From Eubacterium sp. (GTDB lineage: Bacteria > Bacillota > Clostridia > Oscillospirales > Acutalibacteraceae), in contig JAFWKC010000113.1 in assembly GCA_017514345.1 (NCBI GenBank), positions 1 to 55,160 on the forward strand: DNA of 55,160 nt, read 5' to 3'. The notes beneath the pieces are model-generated. The model ran no database searches. It saw only the letters and a program-made list of their open reading frames with translations, and had not been told where the DNA came from. Shown here in pieces: positions 33,439 through 41,953 of the stretch. Made by a program: the position numbers and the translations under genes. Every line of letters begins with the position of its first letter. Positions within the stretch are counted from its first letter, which is position 1.

Positions 33439-33455
33439 ATTATAGTGTACACAGA

Positions 33456-33537
33456 TGTACACGGACTAATATAGTATTTTTCTAAAATAAAATTATATAT
33501 AGAAAAAACCACTTTTAGTCTGTGCCGTCCGTGTACA
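33456..33537. repeat. 82-bp element with terminal inverted repeats
   Basis: Perfect 11-bp terminal inverted repeats (tgtacacggac and its complement) enclose an AT-rich core that is itself partly self-complementary (TTTTTCTA with TAGAAAAA). The element may be a tiny MITE-like insertion or a long hairpin after the acyl-CoA ligase gene. I see no clear target-site duplication. Confidence 0.45.
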
Positions 33538-33544
33538 ACAGCAA

Positions 33545-33576
33545 AAAAGGGCATTCTAACACGAGAATGCCCTTTT
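33545..33576. terminator. bidirectional terminator
   Basis: A perfect 13-bp stem (33545-33557 with 33564-33576) and a 6-nt loop lie between the acyl-CoA ligase and the HAD gene, with A and T flanks. Confidence 0.85.
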
Positions 33577-33580
33577 ATTA

Positions 33581-34408
33581 TTACTGTATCAATTCATTAA
33601 TAATTATCGCAACGCCGTTGTCGTTATTTGATTTTGTGATGATGTCGGCGGCGTTTTTTATTATCGGAAAGGCGTTTTCCATCGCGACTGCCGTACCTGC
33701 CGCCTGCATAAATTCAAGGTCGTTTTCACCGTCGGCAAAGGCGATAGTGTTATTTATGTCTACGCCGAGGTGGGCGCATATTGCCTTCAGCGCGGCGCCC
33801 TTGTCAACGCCCTTCTTTGTGATTTCGATAAACCTGTCGCCGAGGTTGCAGTATTGCAGTCCGCCGAGCTTTTCGACAATTTCTATAACCCTGCTTCGCG
33901 TTTCTGCTTTGGCGCAGTTGACGAATATCTCTTCGGCGCAGTTGCTTTTTCCGTCGAACAGCTGATCATAGCTGTCACAGATTACGCGCGACGAGAAAAA
34001 GTAATCCTCGAGCGGTGTTCCCTTAAAAGTAGAAACGTAATAATCAAAAATGCTCTGCTCCGTGTATCCAGCGCCGTCGCAAAACGGCTCAAACATACAG
34101 TCAAGCTTGCGAAGCTCGTCTATCAGCACGCGGCTCGTTTTGCTGTCAATCGAAAACGAAAAAAGCGTACAGCCGTTTTTTACGTCGAAAATTTCTGCGC
34201 CGTTTGATGAAATGATGTATTCAATTTGCGGCAGCTCCTTTATGCAACTCGGCACGCCCCTTAACGGACGGCCCGTAATCGGAACGATGTGAACGCCTTT
34301 GTTGTGTGCGTTTCTGAGCGCAAAAAGCGTTTCTTCCGTCAGCTCTTTGTCGTCATTAAGCAGCGTTCCGTCGAGGTCTGTGCCTATCAGCTCAATTTTT
34401 TTATACAT
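33581..34408 (-). CDS. Cof-type HAD-superfamily phosphatase
   Basis: The 275-aa protein has HAD motif I GTDLDGTLLNDD (about 9-20), motif II in PITGRP, a Cof-type C2 cap, and motif III/IV KGAALKAICAHLG and AFADGENDLEFM (about 238-249). Such enzymes dephosphorylate sugar phosphates, flavins or similar small metabolites; the substrate cannot be predicted. It is divergent from the GH30 gene. Confidence 0.88.
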   Translation of the reverse strand: MYKKIELIGTDLDGTLLNDDKELTEETLFALRNAHNKGVHIVPITGRPLRGVPSCIKELPQIEYIISSNGAEIFDVKNGCTLFSFSIDSKTSRVLIDELRKLDCMFEPFCDGAGYTEQSIFDYYVSTFKGTPLEDYFFSSRVICDSYDQLFDGKSNCAEEIFVNCAKAETRSRVIEIVEKLGGLQYCNLGDRFIEITKKGVDKGAALKAICAHLGVDINNTIAFADGENDLEFMQAAGTAVAMENAFPIIKNAADIITKSNNDNGVAIIINELIQ

Positions 34409-34423
34409 ATCGACACCTTTTGT

Positions 34424-34452
34424 TTGACTTATTGATAATATGATTTTATAAT
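34424..34452 (+). promoter_or_regulatory. promoter of the GH30 gene
   Basis: TTGACT (34424-34429) and TATAAT (34447-34452) have 17-bp spacing, 31 bp before the start codon. Confidence 0.75.
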
Positions 34453-34483
34453 AAAAGTATCAAATTGTAAAGGCGGTCACGTT

Positions 34484-35854
34484 ATGAAAATTAATTTTTA
34501 CTCAGCACAACCTCTGCAAATTACAAAAGGATGGGGAACCTCTGCCTGCTGGTGGAGTCAGGCTTGCAAGGACCCCGAAACACAGGACGAAATTATCAAC
34601 CTGCTTTATGGCAAGGACGGACTCGGTCTGAACATCTACCGTTACAACATCGGCGGCGGCACGGATGAGGATAACTGCCGCGTGCCTGACCCGTGGCGCA
34701 GAACGGAGTCAATGATGCTTTTTGATAAAGAAAAGGAGGAAACCTCCTGGGACTTTTCGCGCGACGCAACGGCTGTTCAGGTTATGAAAAAGGCTGTCGC
34801 AACGGGTAACGTCGATACGCTTGTGCTGTTTGCTAATTCCCCTCATTACAGCCAGACCTCAACAGGTCAGGCGTCGGGCGGACTGCTTGTACACACCTGC
34901 AATATCCCTAAATCCAAATACAAGGCGTTTGCCGATTACTTCCTTACGGTGACGGAGCATTTTATCCGCGAGGGACTTCCAGTAACGCATATCAGCCCGA
35001 TTAACGAGCCTCAGTGGAAGTGGGGCGGCGACGTTGTGTGGCAGGAGGGCTGCCACTATGAGCCCGAGGAGGTACACGAGGTGCTTCATATTTTTGCAAA
35101 TGAAATCAGGCGCAGAAATATCCCCGTAAAAATGTGTATCCCCGAAAGCGGCGAGCTTTTGCAGACTACGCCTAAATACTTCTGGACGATTCTTGCCGAC
35201 GACGATATTATGAGCCTTACGGACATCATTTCGTACCACTCATATCACGTTGACAATCACCCCGAAGAGCGCTACGAATTCTGCGACAGAATTGTAAGGG
35301 CAAATCCGCAGTACCGCTTTGATATGACCGAATGGTGCGAGCTTCCGTGCAGACACCATACGCACGACTTCAAAAGCGCGCTTATTATGGCAAGAATTAT
35401 CGGTCAGGATATGATTTACTGCCGCGCTGTTTCGTGGACGTCGTGGGTTGCCGTAAACGGTATACATAAAAAGGACGACGGCAACGATTATGCTGACGGA
35501 CTTATGAGCGCAAGCGCCGATTTCAGCGAGTGGAGTATTGCCGACAGATACTACGCCTTTGCACATTATTCAAAGTTTATTCCAGTTGGCTCAACGGCGC
35601 TTGATTTAGGCTTAAGACCTACCTCTGATAACAACGACCTCAACGCCTTCGGCTTTAAGACTCCCGACGGCGAAAGCGTGCTCGTTGCAGTTAATGAGGG
35701 CGAAAACACGGAATTTGAGGTTAAGGGCGATTTCAAAAATATGCGCGTTATATCGTCAAACAGCAGCGAAAAGCTCAATACTGTTTACGACGGCGAATTC
35801 AAGAGCATAGTTCAGCTTCCGGGCGGCACAATCCTGACGCTTATACTCGCTTAA
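34484..35854 (+). CDS. GH30 family glycoside hydrolase (galactanase-like)
   Basis: This 456-aa protein has a (beta/alpha)8 barrel with the GH30 acid/base Glu in SPINEPQWKWGG (about 172-183) and the nucleophile Glu in FDMTEWCELP (about 281-290), and a short C-terminal beta domain. The NEPQW motif resembles the GH30 beta-1,6-galactanase subfamily more than glucosylceramidases or xylanases. No signal peptide is seen, so it probably cleaves imported galacto-oligosaccharides of arabinogalactan. It is a single gene. Confidence 0.75.
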   Translation: MKINFYSAQPLQITKGWGTSACWWSQACKDPETQDEIINLLYGKDGLGLNIYRYNIGGGTDEDNCRVPDPWRRTESMMLFDKEKEETSWDFSRDATAVQVMKKAVATGNVDTLVLFANSPHYSQTSTGQASGGLLVHTCNIPKSKYKAFADYFLTVTEHFIREGLPVTHISPINEPQWKWGGDVVWQEGCHYEPEEVHEVLHIFANEIRRRNIPVKMCIPESGELLQTTPKYFWTILADDDIMSLTDIISYHSYHVDNHPEERYEFCDRIVRANPQYRFDMTEWCELPCRHHTHDFKSALIMARIIGQDMIYCRAVSWTSWVAVNGIHKKDDGNDYADGLMSASADFSEWSIADRYYAFAHYSKFIPVGSTALDLGLRPTSDNNDLNAFGFKTPDGESVLVAVNEGENTEFEVKGDFKNMRVISSNSSEKLNTVYDGEFKSIVQLPGGTILTLILA

Positions 35855-35861
35855 TAACCTA

Positions 35862-35896
35862 TTGACAAAGTAGGATATAGTGATATAATCTACTTT
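35862..35896 (+). promoter_or_regulatory. promoter and palindromic operator of the metF-metH operon
   Basis: TTGACA (35862-35867) and TATAAT (35884-35889) have 16-bp spacing. A 30-bp imperfect palindrome (35867-35896) with perfect 7-bp outer arms AAAGTAG/CTACTTT covers the spacer and -10 box. Only about 28 nt of leader remain before metF, so no SAM or cobalamin riboswitch fits. The Rrf2 protein at the end of the cluster is a candidate ligand. Confidence 0.6.
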
Positions 35897-35923
35897 AACA
35901 AATTATTATTTTAGGATAATGCT

Positions 35924-36790
35924 ATGAAAATCAGCGAGATTTTAGACAAAAACAGAGTTACCGTGTCCTTTGAGGTTTTTCCGCCAAAGCAGTGGGACAA
36001 AATCGAAAGTACAAAAGAAACCGTGCGCGAAATGTGCAAGTCAAGCCCGTCCTTTATGAGCGTTACATACGGCGCTTCGGGTACTCAGGCTGGCTTTACC
36101 TCCGAGATTGCGTGCGAGATTAAAAACAGCGGCGTTACACCGCTGTCGCACCTTACGTGCCTTACCTCGACGCGCGACAAAATTCACGAGGTTGTCGGCG
36201 ACCTTAAGGAAAACGGTATTGAAAATATTCTTGCGCTTCGCGGCGACATTCCGCAGGGCTTTGAATTCCCCGACAAGCAGTATTTTGAACACGCGTATCA
36301 GCTTGTCAACGAGATTAAGGAGCTCGGCGACTTTTGTATCGGCGGCGCGTGCTATCCCGAAATTCATCCCGAAAGCAAAAGCAGGGTTGAGGACATTGAA
36401 TATTTGAAGCAAAAGGTTGATTGCGGCGTGCAGTTTCTTACGTCACAGATGTTTTTTGACAACGACAAATTCCTTAACTTTTATGAGATGTGCAGGATAA
36501 AGGGGATTGACGTTCCGATTATCGCAGGAATTATGCCGATTACAAATGCAAAGCAGATTATGCGAAGCATTGAGCTGTCAAACTGCTCCGTGCCTAAGAA
36601 GTTTTACAGGATTATGGAGCGCTTCGGCGATGACGCAAAATCAATGAAGCAGGCGGGAATTATCTACGCTACCGAGCAGATTATCGACCTTATGGCAAAC
36701 GGCGTGAACAACATTCACATTTACACGATGAACAAGCCCGACGTTGCCTCGGCAATTATGAGCGGACTTTCGGATATTATCGATGGATAG
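35924..36790 (+). CDS. metF: methylenetetrahydrofolate reductase
   Basis: The 288-aa TIM-barrel protein has the N-terminal SFEVFPPK motif (about 15-22), the FMSVTYGASG motif (about 45-54), the LALRGD flavin-binding region and the C-terminal PIIAGIMPI motif. It reduces 5,10-methylene- to 5-methyl-tetrahydrofolate, the methyl donor for MetH encoded two genes downstream. It overlaps the activation-domain gene by eight bases, which indicates one operon. Confidence 0.93.
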   Translation: MKISEILDKNRVTVSFEVFPPKQWDKIESTKETVREMCKSSPSFMSVTYGASGTQAGFTSEIACEIKNSGVTPLSHLTCLTSTRDKIHEVVGDLKENGIENILALRGDIPQGFEFPDKQYFEHAYQLVNEIKELGDFCIGGACYPEIHPESKSRVEDIEYLKQKVDCGVQFLTSQMFFDNDKFLNFYEMCRIKGIDVPIIAGIMPITNAKQIMRSIELSNCSVPKKFYRIMERFGDDAKSMKQAGIIYATEQIIDLMANGVNNIHIYTMNKPDVASAIMSGLSDIIDG

Positions 36791-37340
36791 GGCGGAAATT
36801 CTGCGCTATATGCGCACAAGCAGCAGCATTACAGACGAAAACGTGCTTGCGCTTGCCGACAGAGCGGCTGACGCTATCGAAAACGGCACAGAGCCGAAAA
36901 CGCTTTATCGGATATTTGACTGTGACGTCAGCGGCGATACGGTTGTTATCGGAAAAGCAGCATTTAAAAGCAGTCGCCTTGCCGATAATCTTCGCGGCTG
37001 CAAAAGGGCGGTTGTGTTCGGCGCGACGCTCGGCACGGCGTGCGACAGGCTGATTAATCAGGCTTCGGCAACCGACGTGGCGTTTGCTATGGCGCTTCAG
37101 GCAGCGGCGGCGTGCAGGATTGAAGAGGTCTGCGACGCGCTTGAAGAAAAAATCATCCGCGAGCATTCGGTAACGCTTCGGCAGCGTTATTCACCTGGAT
37201 ATTTTGACCTCGATATATCGGAACAGAAAAAGGTTTTCGATTTGATAGAAATAACAAAGCGTATCGGTATTACGCTTACTGATACGTTTGAAATGATACC
37301 TACAAAAAGCGTAACGGCAATAATAGGAATTGATTTATGA
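36783..37340 (+). CDS. stand-alone methionine synthase reactivation-domain protein
   Basis: This 185-aa protein resembles the C-terminal AdoMet-binding reactivation domain of cobalamin-dependent methionine synthase. The LRQRYSPGYFDLDISEQKKVF motif (about 137-157) corresponds to the RxxPGY SAM-binding loop of MetH, and FEMIPTKSVTAIIG follows. The MetH encoded next lacks this domain, so the two polypeptides together make one full enzyme. A split MetH is known in Clostridia and Thermotoga. It overlaps both neighbours by a few bases. Confidence 0.85.
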   Translation: MDRAEILRYMRTSSSITDENVLALADRAADAIENGTEPKTLYRIFDCDVSGDTVVIGKAAFKSSRLADNLRGCKRAVVFGATLGTACDRLINQASATDVAFAMALQAAAACRIEEVCDALEEKIIREHSVTLRQRYSPGYFDLDISEQKKVFDLIEITKRIGITLTDTFEMIPTKSVTAIIGIDL

Positions 37341-39637
37341 TTAAGTATTTTGACGGCGGAATGGGAACTATGCTTAACCTCGCGGCTGGCGAGCTTCCCG
37401 AACAACTGAATATCACCGATCCCGAGCGCGTTCTCAGGGTTCATACGGCGTACGCCGAGGCAGGCGCGGACATAATCACCGCTAACACCTTCGGCGCAAA
37501 TCCGCTGAAATACGACAACTGCGCAGAGCTTGTCAGCGCTGGCGTTGCGCTTGCGAAAAAAACGGGCAAAAAGGTTGCGCTTGACCTCGGACCTACGGGC
37601 AAGCTACTTAAGCCTATGGGCGACCTCGAATTTGAAAAGTGCGTCGAGCTTTATTCCGAGGTTGTAAGAGCAGGCCGCGACGCTGATTTAGTGCTTATCG
37701 AAACTATGGGCGACACCTACGAAATCAAGGCGGCTGTGCTTGCGGCAAAGGAAAACTGCGAGCTTCCCGTTTTTGTTTCGATGATTTTTGATGAAAAGGG
37801 AAGGCTTCTTACGGGCGCCGACGTCAAAACTGCCGTCGCTATGTGCGAGGGACTCGGCGTCGACGTTATCGGCTTTAACTGCGGGCTCGGACCTGAGCAG
37901 ATGATTCCACTTGTCAAGGAGCTTGCCGAATGCTCGTCTACACCGATTATGGTTAACCCTAACGCGGGACTTCCCGAAAGCGTTAACGGCAACACCGTTT
38001 ACAACGTATCGCCAGACGAGTTTGCGGGATATATGGGCGAAATTGCTTCGCTCGGCGTTTCTTATCTCGGCGGCTGCTGCGGCACTACGCCCGCGCACAT
38101 CAAAGCGCTTATCGAAAAAACGAAGGACGTTCCCGACAGAACGCCTGAATACAAGAACACAACGCTTGTTTCGAGCTACAGCGAATGCGTTGAGCTCGGA
38201 AAAAAGAGCGCCGTAATCGGCGAAAGAATTAACCCGACGGGCAAAAAGCTGCTCAAGGAAGCGCTCAGAAACGGCGATATGGATTATATTCTCAAGGAGG
38301 GCATAACGCAGCGCGAATGCGGAGCGCACATCCTTGACGTCAACGTCGGACTTCCCGAAATTGACGAGGTAAAAATGCTGTGCGACGCCGTTTATCAGCT
38401 GCAATCTGTGCTGCCGACGCCGCTTCAGCTTGACACGTCCGACCCCGTCGCTATGGAAAAGGCGATGCGTCTTTATAACGGCAAGCCGATGATTAACTCT
38501 GCAAACGGCAAGCAGAAATCAATGGCTGAGATTTTTCCGCTTGTCAAGAAATACGGCGGCGTGGTTGTCTGCCTCTGTCTTGATGAAAGCGGTATACCCG
38601 AGGATTCGGACAGCAGAATTAAAATTGCCGAAAAAATGATAAAAACTGCCGAGGAATACGGCATTGAAAAGAAAAATATCGTAATTGACGCGCTGACTAT
38701 GACCGTCAGCACCAATCAGCAAAACGCGATAGAAACGCTGAAGGTTGTTGATTACTGCAAAAATACGCTCGGCGTAAACACGGTGCTCGGCGTGTCAAAC
38801 ATCAGCTTCGGTCTGCCGAACCGTGAGGTTGTAAACACGACCTTTTACATTCAGGCGCTCGGCGCAGGACTCAGCGGCGGCATCATCAACCCCAAGTCGC
38901 AAAGCATGATGAACGCCTACTATGCGTTTAATGCTCTGAGCGGACTTGACGACAATTGTACGGAGTATATCAGCTCTGCGACAGCCGTTGAAGCTGCAGC
39001 GCCTGCAAGCGCGGAAATCACGCTTAAAACAGCGATTATCAAGGGTATGAAGGACGAAAGCGCTCTTTGCGCCCGTGAGCTTCTTAAGGATACGGAGCCG
39101 CTCGAACTTATCAACTTGCATATCATTCCCGCGCTTGACACCGTCGGCGACGGCTTTGAAAACAACAAGCTGTTTCTTCCTCAGCTGCTTATGGCGGCTG
39201 ACGCGGCGAAGTCTGCGTTTGACGAGATAAAGGCGAGCCTTGCTTCAAAGGGAACGCCGCAGGTCAAGGGCGACAGAATAATTATCGCAACCGTTGAGGG
39301 CGACATTCACGATATCGGCAAAAATATCGTCAAGGTGCTTCTTCAGAATTACGGCTTTGACGTTATCGACCTCGGCAAAGACGTCAAGTGCGAAACGGTG
39401 CTTGAAAAAACTATTGAGCACGACGTAAAGTTTGTCGGTCTGTCGGCGCTTATGACGACGACCGTTCCGAATATGGAAAAAACTATTGAGCTTCTTCACG
39501 CGAACACTGATGCAAAGGTGTTTGTCGGCGGCGCGGTGCTCACAAAGGAATATGCAAAAATGATTAACGCCGATTATTATGCGAAGGACGCTATGGAAAG
39601 CGTGCGTATCGCACAGGAATTTTTCGGCAGGGAGTAA
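37337..39637 (+). CDS. metH: cobalamin-dependent methionine synthase lacking the reactivation domain
   Basis: The 766-aa protein has a homocysteine-binding domain (about 1-285; Zn cysteines in GFNCG and GGCCGTTPAH), a pterin-binding domain (about 290-545; INPTGKK, LDVNVG), a B12 cap, and a B12-binding domain with DIHDIGKN, whose His (about residue 658) ligates cobalt. Ordinary MetH is about 1200 aa; the missing C-terminal domain is supplied by the preceding gene. It transfers a methyl group from methyl-THF to homocysteine. The start overlaps the previous stop by four bases. Confidence 0.93.
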   Translation: MIKYFDGGMGTMLNLAAGELPEQLNITDPERVLRVHTAYAEAGADIITANTFGANPLKYDNCAELVSAGVALAKKTGKKVALDLGPTGKLLKPMGDLEFEKCVELYSEVVRAGRDADLVLIETMGDTYEIKAAVLAAKENCELPVFVSMIFDEKGRLLTGADVKTAVAMCEGLGVDVIGFNCGLGPEQMIPLVKELAECSSTPIMVNPNAGLPESVNGNTVYNVSPDEFAGYMGEIASLGVSYLGGCCGTTPAHIKALIEKTKDVPDRTPEYKNTTLVSSYSECVELGKKSAVIGERINPTGKKLLKEALRNGDMDYILKEGITQRECGAHILDVNVGLPEIDEVKMLCDAVYQLQSVLPTPLQLDTSDPVAMEKAMRLYNGKPMINSANGKQKSMAEIFPLVKKYGGVVVCLCLDESGIPEDSDSRIKIAEKMIKTAEEYGIEKKNIVIDALTMTVSTNQQNAIETLKVVDYCKNTLGVNTVLGVSNISFGLPNREVVNTTFYIQALGAGLSGGIINPKSQSMMNAYYAFNALSGLDDNCTEYISSATAVEAAAPASAEITLKTAIIKGMKDESALCARELLKDTEPLELINLHIIPALDTVGDGFENNKLFLPQLLMAADAAKSAFDEIKASLASKGTPQVKGDRIIIATVEGDIHDIGKNIVKVLLQNYGFDVIDLGKDVKCETVLEKTIEHDVKFVGLSALMTTTVPNMEKTIELLHANTDAKVFVGGAVLTKEYAKMINADYYAKDAMESVRIAQEFFGRE

Positions 39638-39643
39638 ACTACA

Positions 39644-40042
39644 ATGATGATTTCAACAAAGGGCAGATATGCTCTGAGCATAATGCTTGACCTTGCTCAG
39701 AACGGCGGCGATGAAAATTATATTTCGCTCAAGGATATTTCCGAACGTCAGGAAATCAGTATGAAATACCTTGAAGCGATTATCTCAAAGCTGTCAAAGG
39801 GCGGACTTGTCGACAGCGCCCGCGGCAAGAGCGGCGGTTACAAGCTCAACAGAAAAATCTGTGAATACAAGGTCGGCGAAATCCTGATACTGACCGAAAA
39901 ATCGCTTGCGCCCGTTGCGTGCGTTGAGTGCGAAAAGGAGTGCTCCAAGGCTGGCTCGTGCCTTACGCGACCGATGTGGAACGAGCTCAATGAGGTTATT
40001 ATGGATTTCCTTAATTCAAAAACCCTCGCGGATTTGTTTTGA
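39644..40042 (+). CDS. Rrf2-family regulator with Fe-S-type cysteines
   Basis: The 132-aa protein has the Rrf2 winged helix (STKGRYALSIMLDLA at the N-terminus; ISMKYLEAIISKL recognition helix about 36-48). Three cysteines in CVECEKECSKAGSC match the IscR/NsrR-type cluster loop, although four Cys are present in the string. It starts six bases after metH and is probably co-transcribed. It may repress the metF-metH operon through the palindrome at 35867-35896, or act in cysteine/Fe-S control; this is inferred from position. Confidence 0.85.
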   Translation: MMISTKGRYALSIMLDLAQNGGDENYISLKDISERQEISMKYLEAIISKLSKGGLVDSARGKSGGYKLNRKICEYKVGEILILTEKSLAPVACVECEKECSKAGSCLTRPMWNELNEVIMDFLNSKTLADLF

Positions 40043-40043
40043 C

Positions 40044-40068
40044 AAAAGCTCCCAATGGGGAGCTTTTT
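40044..40068 (+). terminator. terminator of the metF-metH-rrf2 operon
   Basis: A perfect 10-bp stem (40044-40053 with 40058-40067) ends in T5, directly after the Rrf2 stop codon. Confidence 0.85.
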
Positions 40069-40082
40069 CAGTTAGCATATGT

Positions 40083-40245
40083 AGGGGCGGATACTATCCG
40101 CCCGCATATAATCAGGTGTGGACAGCGTCCACCATTAATTCATAATTCATAACTCATAATTAATAATTAATAAGCGTGAGCGAAGCTCACCCGACACCTT
40201 GAGTCTTGAGCCTTGCGAGCATAGCGAGCTCCTTGAGCCTAAATC
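40083..40245. repeat. intergenic repeat cluster with dispersed-repeat copy
   Basis: A GGGGCGGAT/ATCCGCCC palindrome (about 40084-40105) and an AT-rich block precede a copy of the repeat seen at 43089-43160 and 44592-44665: ggtgtggac, an insertion, then gacaccttgagtcttgagcc and gcgagctccttgagcctaaa. Unlike the other two copies, it lacks the promoter end. Confidence 0.6.
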
Positions 40246-40297
40246 GGGTGCGTACGAAGTCCACCATAAAGCGCAACACTTAAAACTAAAAAAATTA

Positions 40298-40326
40298 TTG
40301 TATTATTCTTCCTTATTTGGTATAAT
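40298..40326 (+). promoter_or_regulatory. promoter of the GPH transporter operon
   Basis: TTGTAT (40298-40303) and TATAAT (40321-40326) have 17-bp spacing, followed by an AAAGGGG ribosome site before the ATG at 40359. Confidence 0.7.
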
Positions 40327-40358
40327 AAATTGAATATATATAGAAAAGGGGTTTCTTT

Positions 40359-41951
40359 ATGGCAAAAAAGAAAGCCGCTGTTGCCAACGGCGCACCAGCG
40401 GAAAAAAAGTACATGAAGCCATCTGAGATTGTCACCTTTGGCGTAGGCCTGTTCGGCGTTGCGCTGCTTTCGGGCTGGATGCCAGATTATACGATGACCT
40501 TCTTTGCTGACTTCGCGTTCAAGGGCAAGGGCTTTGATTCGGCTCAGCTTGCAACGGTTGTATCAACGGTATTCGGTGTTGCAGGTATCGTTGGCGCTAT
40601 TATGGAGCTGATTATCGGTATTCTTGTTGACCGAACGAGAACGAGTCTTGGTAAGGTTAAACCGTGGGTAGGCTTCGGCGCTATTCCGTTTGCAATTATT
40701 TCAATGCTCGTATTTGTTGCTCCTGATACAAACTCATTCACGGTTGCGACAATCTGGATGTTTGTAATCTATTCGCTGTACATAGCAATTTCGTGTGCGG
40801 TTGAATCGCCTGCAAACTGCTTTGGTGCGCTCTGCTCGCCTAACCCGAAGGAGAGGTCAAGCGCTATTTCAATTGCGTCCTTCCTCCGTTCTGTAGGACA
40901 GTCGGGCGGTCAGGTTGTTATCATCGTTGTTCCCGCAATTATGAAAGCAATTATGGGTAAACAGCAGTACAAAAATGCAGAGGGTCAGGGACTTGACCTT
41001 ATCATTTCAACCGCAGTTTGCGCGCTTGGTATGATTATTTTTGTAATGATTTTCTTCGCTAACAACCAGGAGCGCGTGCCTTACACAACCGAAAAGGTTT
41101 CGCTTATCGAGTCTATCAAGCTCGTATTTACAAACAAGAACCTGCTTATGGTATCGCTTACTAAGCTTACTGGCTTCGGCCGCGGCGTTTACGGTACCGT
41201 ATCGCTCTACATCGCAGTTTACCTTCTTGGCTCAAAGGGACTCAAGCTTGCGCTTATGCTTCCTATGGGTATCGGTACTGCAGTAGGTACGCTTCTTGTT
41301 AACTTTGTACTTAAAAAATTCTCAACCAAAAAGACATTTATCCTGTTCTGCTGTTACGGTGCAACCTCGCTTGCAATCCTTTACTTTGTATCGCGCGGTA
41401 TCGGCTTTAACAGCACGCTTATTGTTCCGTTCCTTATCCTCAACTTCTTCTGCGGTATTCAGCACGGTAATACTAACGTAACGCCGAATATTATGATTGC
41501 CGACTGCGTTGACGAAATGGAATACAAGACGGGCAAGCGACAGGAGGGACTTGCGTACGCAGGCTACGGCCTGTTCTCAAAGATTGCGTCAGCTCTTACA
41601 AAATGGCTTGCTCCCGTTCTCGTTTACACGTGGTCAGGCTATCAGTTCTCTAAGAGCGCAAACGTTGCTTATGCAACCCAGACGGATGCAACGCTCAACA
41701 AGTTCCTTGCTATTTACACAATAATTCCTGCTATTTTCGTAGTTCTTCAGTTCGTTCCGATTCTCTTCTACGATATGGTCGGCGAGAAGAAGGACAGAAT
41801 TACTGCCGCTCTTGCAGAAAAGAGAGCTGCCGAGGGTGCTACTGAGGGCGCTGAGGAAGCTTCTGTTGTTGAAGAGGTTGCCGAGGCTGTTGAAGCACAG
41901 GCAGTAGAGGCTAACGAAAACGGCGAACAGACGGATGTAAAGGAGGGATAA
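40359..41951 (+). CDS. GPH-family sugar:cation symporter (MelB-like)
   Basis: The 530-aa protein has about twelve hydrophobic segments and GPH features: an early MPDYTMTFF helix, the DRTRTSLGKVKPWVGFG loop between helices II and III (about 89-105) and the CVDEMEYKTGKRQEG loop (about 385-399). An unusual Lys/Ala-rich N-terminus and a long Glu/Ala-rich C-terminal tail (about 490-530) extend it beyond the usual 450-470 aa. It probably imports glycosides or pentosides; the substrate is not readable. It lies in an operon with the membrane-anchored protein two bases downstream. Confidence 0.85.
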   Translation: MAKKKAAVANGAPAEKKYMKPSEIVTFGVGLFGVALLSGWMPDYTMTFFADFAFKGKGFDSAQLATVVSTVFGVAGIVGAIMELIIGILVDRTRTSLGKVKPWVGFGAIPFAIISMLVFVAPDTNSFTVATIWMFVIYSLYIAISCAVESPANCFGALCSPNPKERSSAISIASFLRSVGQSGGQVVIIVVPAIMKAIMGKQQYKNAEGQGLDLIISTAVCALGMIIFVMIFFANNQERVPYTTEKVSLIESIKLVFTNKNLLMVSLTKLTGFGRGVYGTVSLYIAVYLLGSKGLKLALMLPMGIGTAVGTLLVNFVLKKFSTKKTFILFCCYGATSLAILYFVSRGIGFNSTLIVPFLILNFFCGIQHGNTNVTPNIMIADCVDEMEYKTGKRQEGLAYAGYGLFSKIASALTKWLAPVLVYTWSGYQFSKSANVAYATQTDATLNKFLAIYTIIPAIFVVLQFVPILFYDMVGEKKDRITAALAEKRAAEGATEGAEEASVVEEVAEAVEAQAVEANENGEQTDVKEG

Positions 41952-41953
41952 TT

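Noticed and set aside
35855-35923. SAM or cobalamin riboswitch upstream of metF
   Set aside because: Only about 28 nt separate the -10 box from the ATG region, too short for either aptamer.
37688-38404. 238-codon minus-strand frame opposite metH
   Set aside because: It is an antisense shadow of the conserved MetH coding sequence.
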